Under the pieces are notes generated by a model. That model was not told the origin of the DNA, made no database searches, and was given only the letters and a program-made list of their open reading frames with translations. Positions 42,261 to 42,319 of a DNA stretch of 42,319 nt are shown here, one piece after another. A program made the position numbers and the translations under genes. The stretch's first letter is position 1. The number at the start of each line of letters is the position of its first letter. Source of the DNA: Clostridia bacterium (GTDB lineage Bacteria; Bacillota; Clostridia; UBA1381; UBA9506); contig JAFWAT010000002.1 in assembly GCA_017507525.1 (NCBI GenBank), positions 1 to 42,319 of the forward strand. The letters are read 5' to 3'.

Positions 42261-42319
42261 ATGAACAAGCAAAATCTTATTATGAATATATTTTTTGTAA
42301 TAGTGCTTATTATAGGTTG
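42261..42319 (+). CDS. Start of a membrane protein, cut by the window end
   Basis: GAGGAGG lies eight bases before ATG 42261. The 19 complete codons read MNKQNLIMNIFFVIVLIIG, a short polar start and then a membrane helix or signal anchor. Too little is visible for a family. Confidence 0.6.
   Translation, partial: MNKQNLIMNIFFVIVLIIG

Noticed and set aside
1-42319. CRISPR array, prophage or insertion sequence
   Set aside because: No regularly spaced repeats, transposase, integrase or phage genes were seen on either strand.

Overview
The window looks like chromosomal DNA of an anaerobic low-G+C Firmicute of the Clostridia type. The support is strong AGGAGG-like ribosome binding sites, many intrinsic terminators, a sigma-B/F/G-type sigma factor, a WalRK-type two-component locus, a pyruvate/2-oxoacid oxidoreductase gamma subunit, and a large glycan-use region typical of gut species. 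No phage, insertion sequence or CRISPR array is visible.

Layout. 1-1651: partial tRNA-Arg(CCU), a sigma-70-family sigma factor and a small membrane-anchored protein, all on the minus strand. 1689-25894: a sugar-utilisation region. It holds a GH1 beta-glycosidase; an N-acetylhexosamine kinase (NahK-like), a ROK kinase and NagA as one operon; an AraC regulator divergent from a GntP-type permease; a cytoplasmic GH123/DUF6067-like glycosidase; a polysaccharide deacetylase-like protein; a DUF5107-TPR protein with a YesN/YesM-type response regulator and sensor kinase; an LplB/LplC/LplA-like ABC importer; and a large secreted multidomain glycosidase preceded by a decayed secreted-protein gene. 25950-27582: an SdpR/SdpI autoregulated unit, a decayed gene end and a TIGR04076 protein. 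27637-39752: housekeeping genes, namely lysS (minus), murA, a lone 2-oxoacid oxidoreductase gamma subunit, pgeF, walR-walK, a small secreted protein, walH/walI (yycH/yycI)-like genes, obgE and ispE. 39753-42319: repeat-rich intergenic DNA, a frameshifted Na/Pi cotransporter-PhoU gene, a second copy of an intergenic repeat, and the start of a membrane protein.

How the parts fit. The main result is a shared control element. Three promoters (before the GH1 gene at 1789, the cytoplasmic glycosidase at 9068 and the ABC importer at 18233) each carry two copies of a motif close to TCCTAGGATTAGACA. The copies are 21 bp apart, and in all three the second copy starts exactly 38 bp before the -10 hexamer; no good -35 is present. 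This is the geometry expected for an AraC-family activator contacting RNA polymerase. The YesN-like regulator encoded at 14947, whose kinase gene ends 16 bp before the third site pair, is the obvious candidate. My inference is that the kinase senses an extracellular glycan, and the regulator switches on the importer and the intracellular glycosidases that process it. The NahK/ROK/NagA operon and the AraC/GntP pair lack the motif and seem separately controlled.

Limits. Family names are from motif recognition in the translated sequence, with no database search. Substrates of the glycosidases and importer are not determined.
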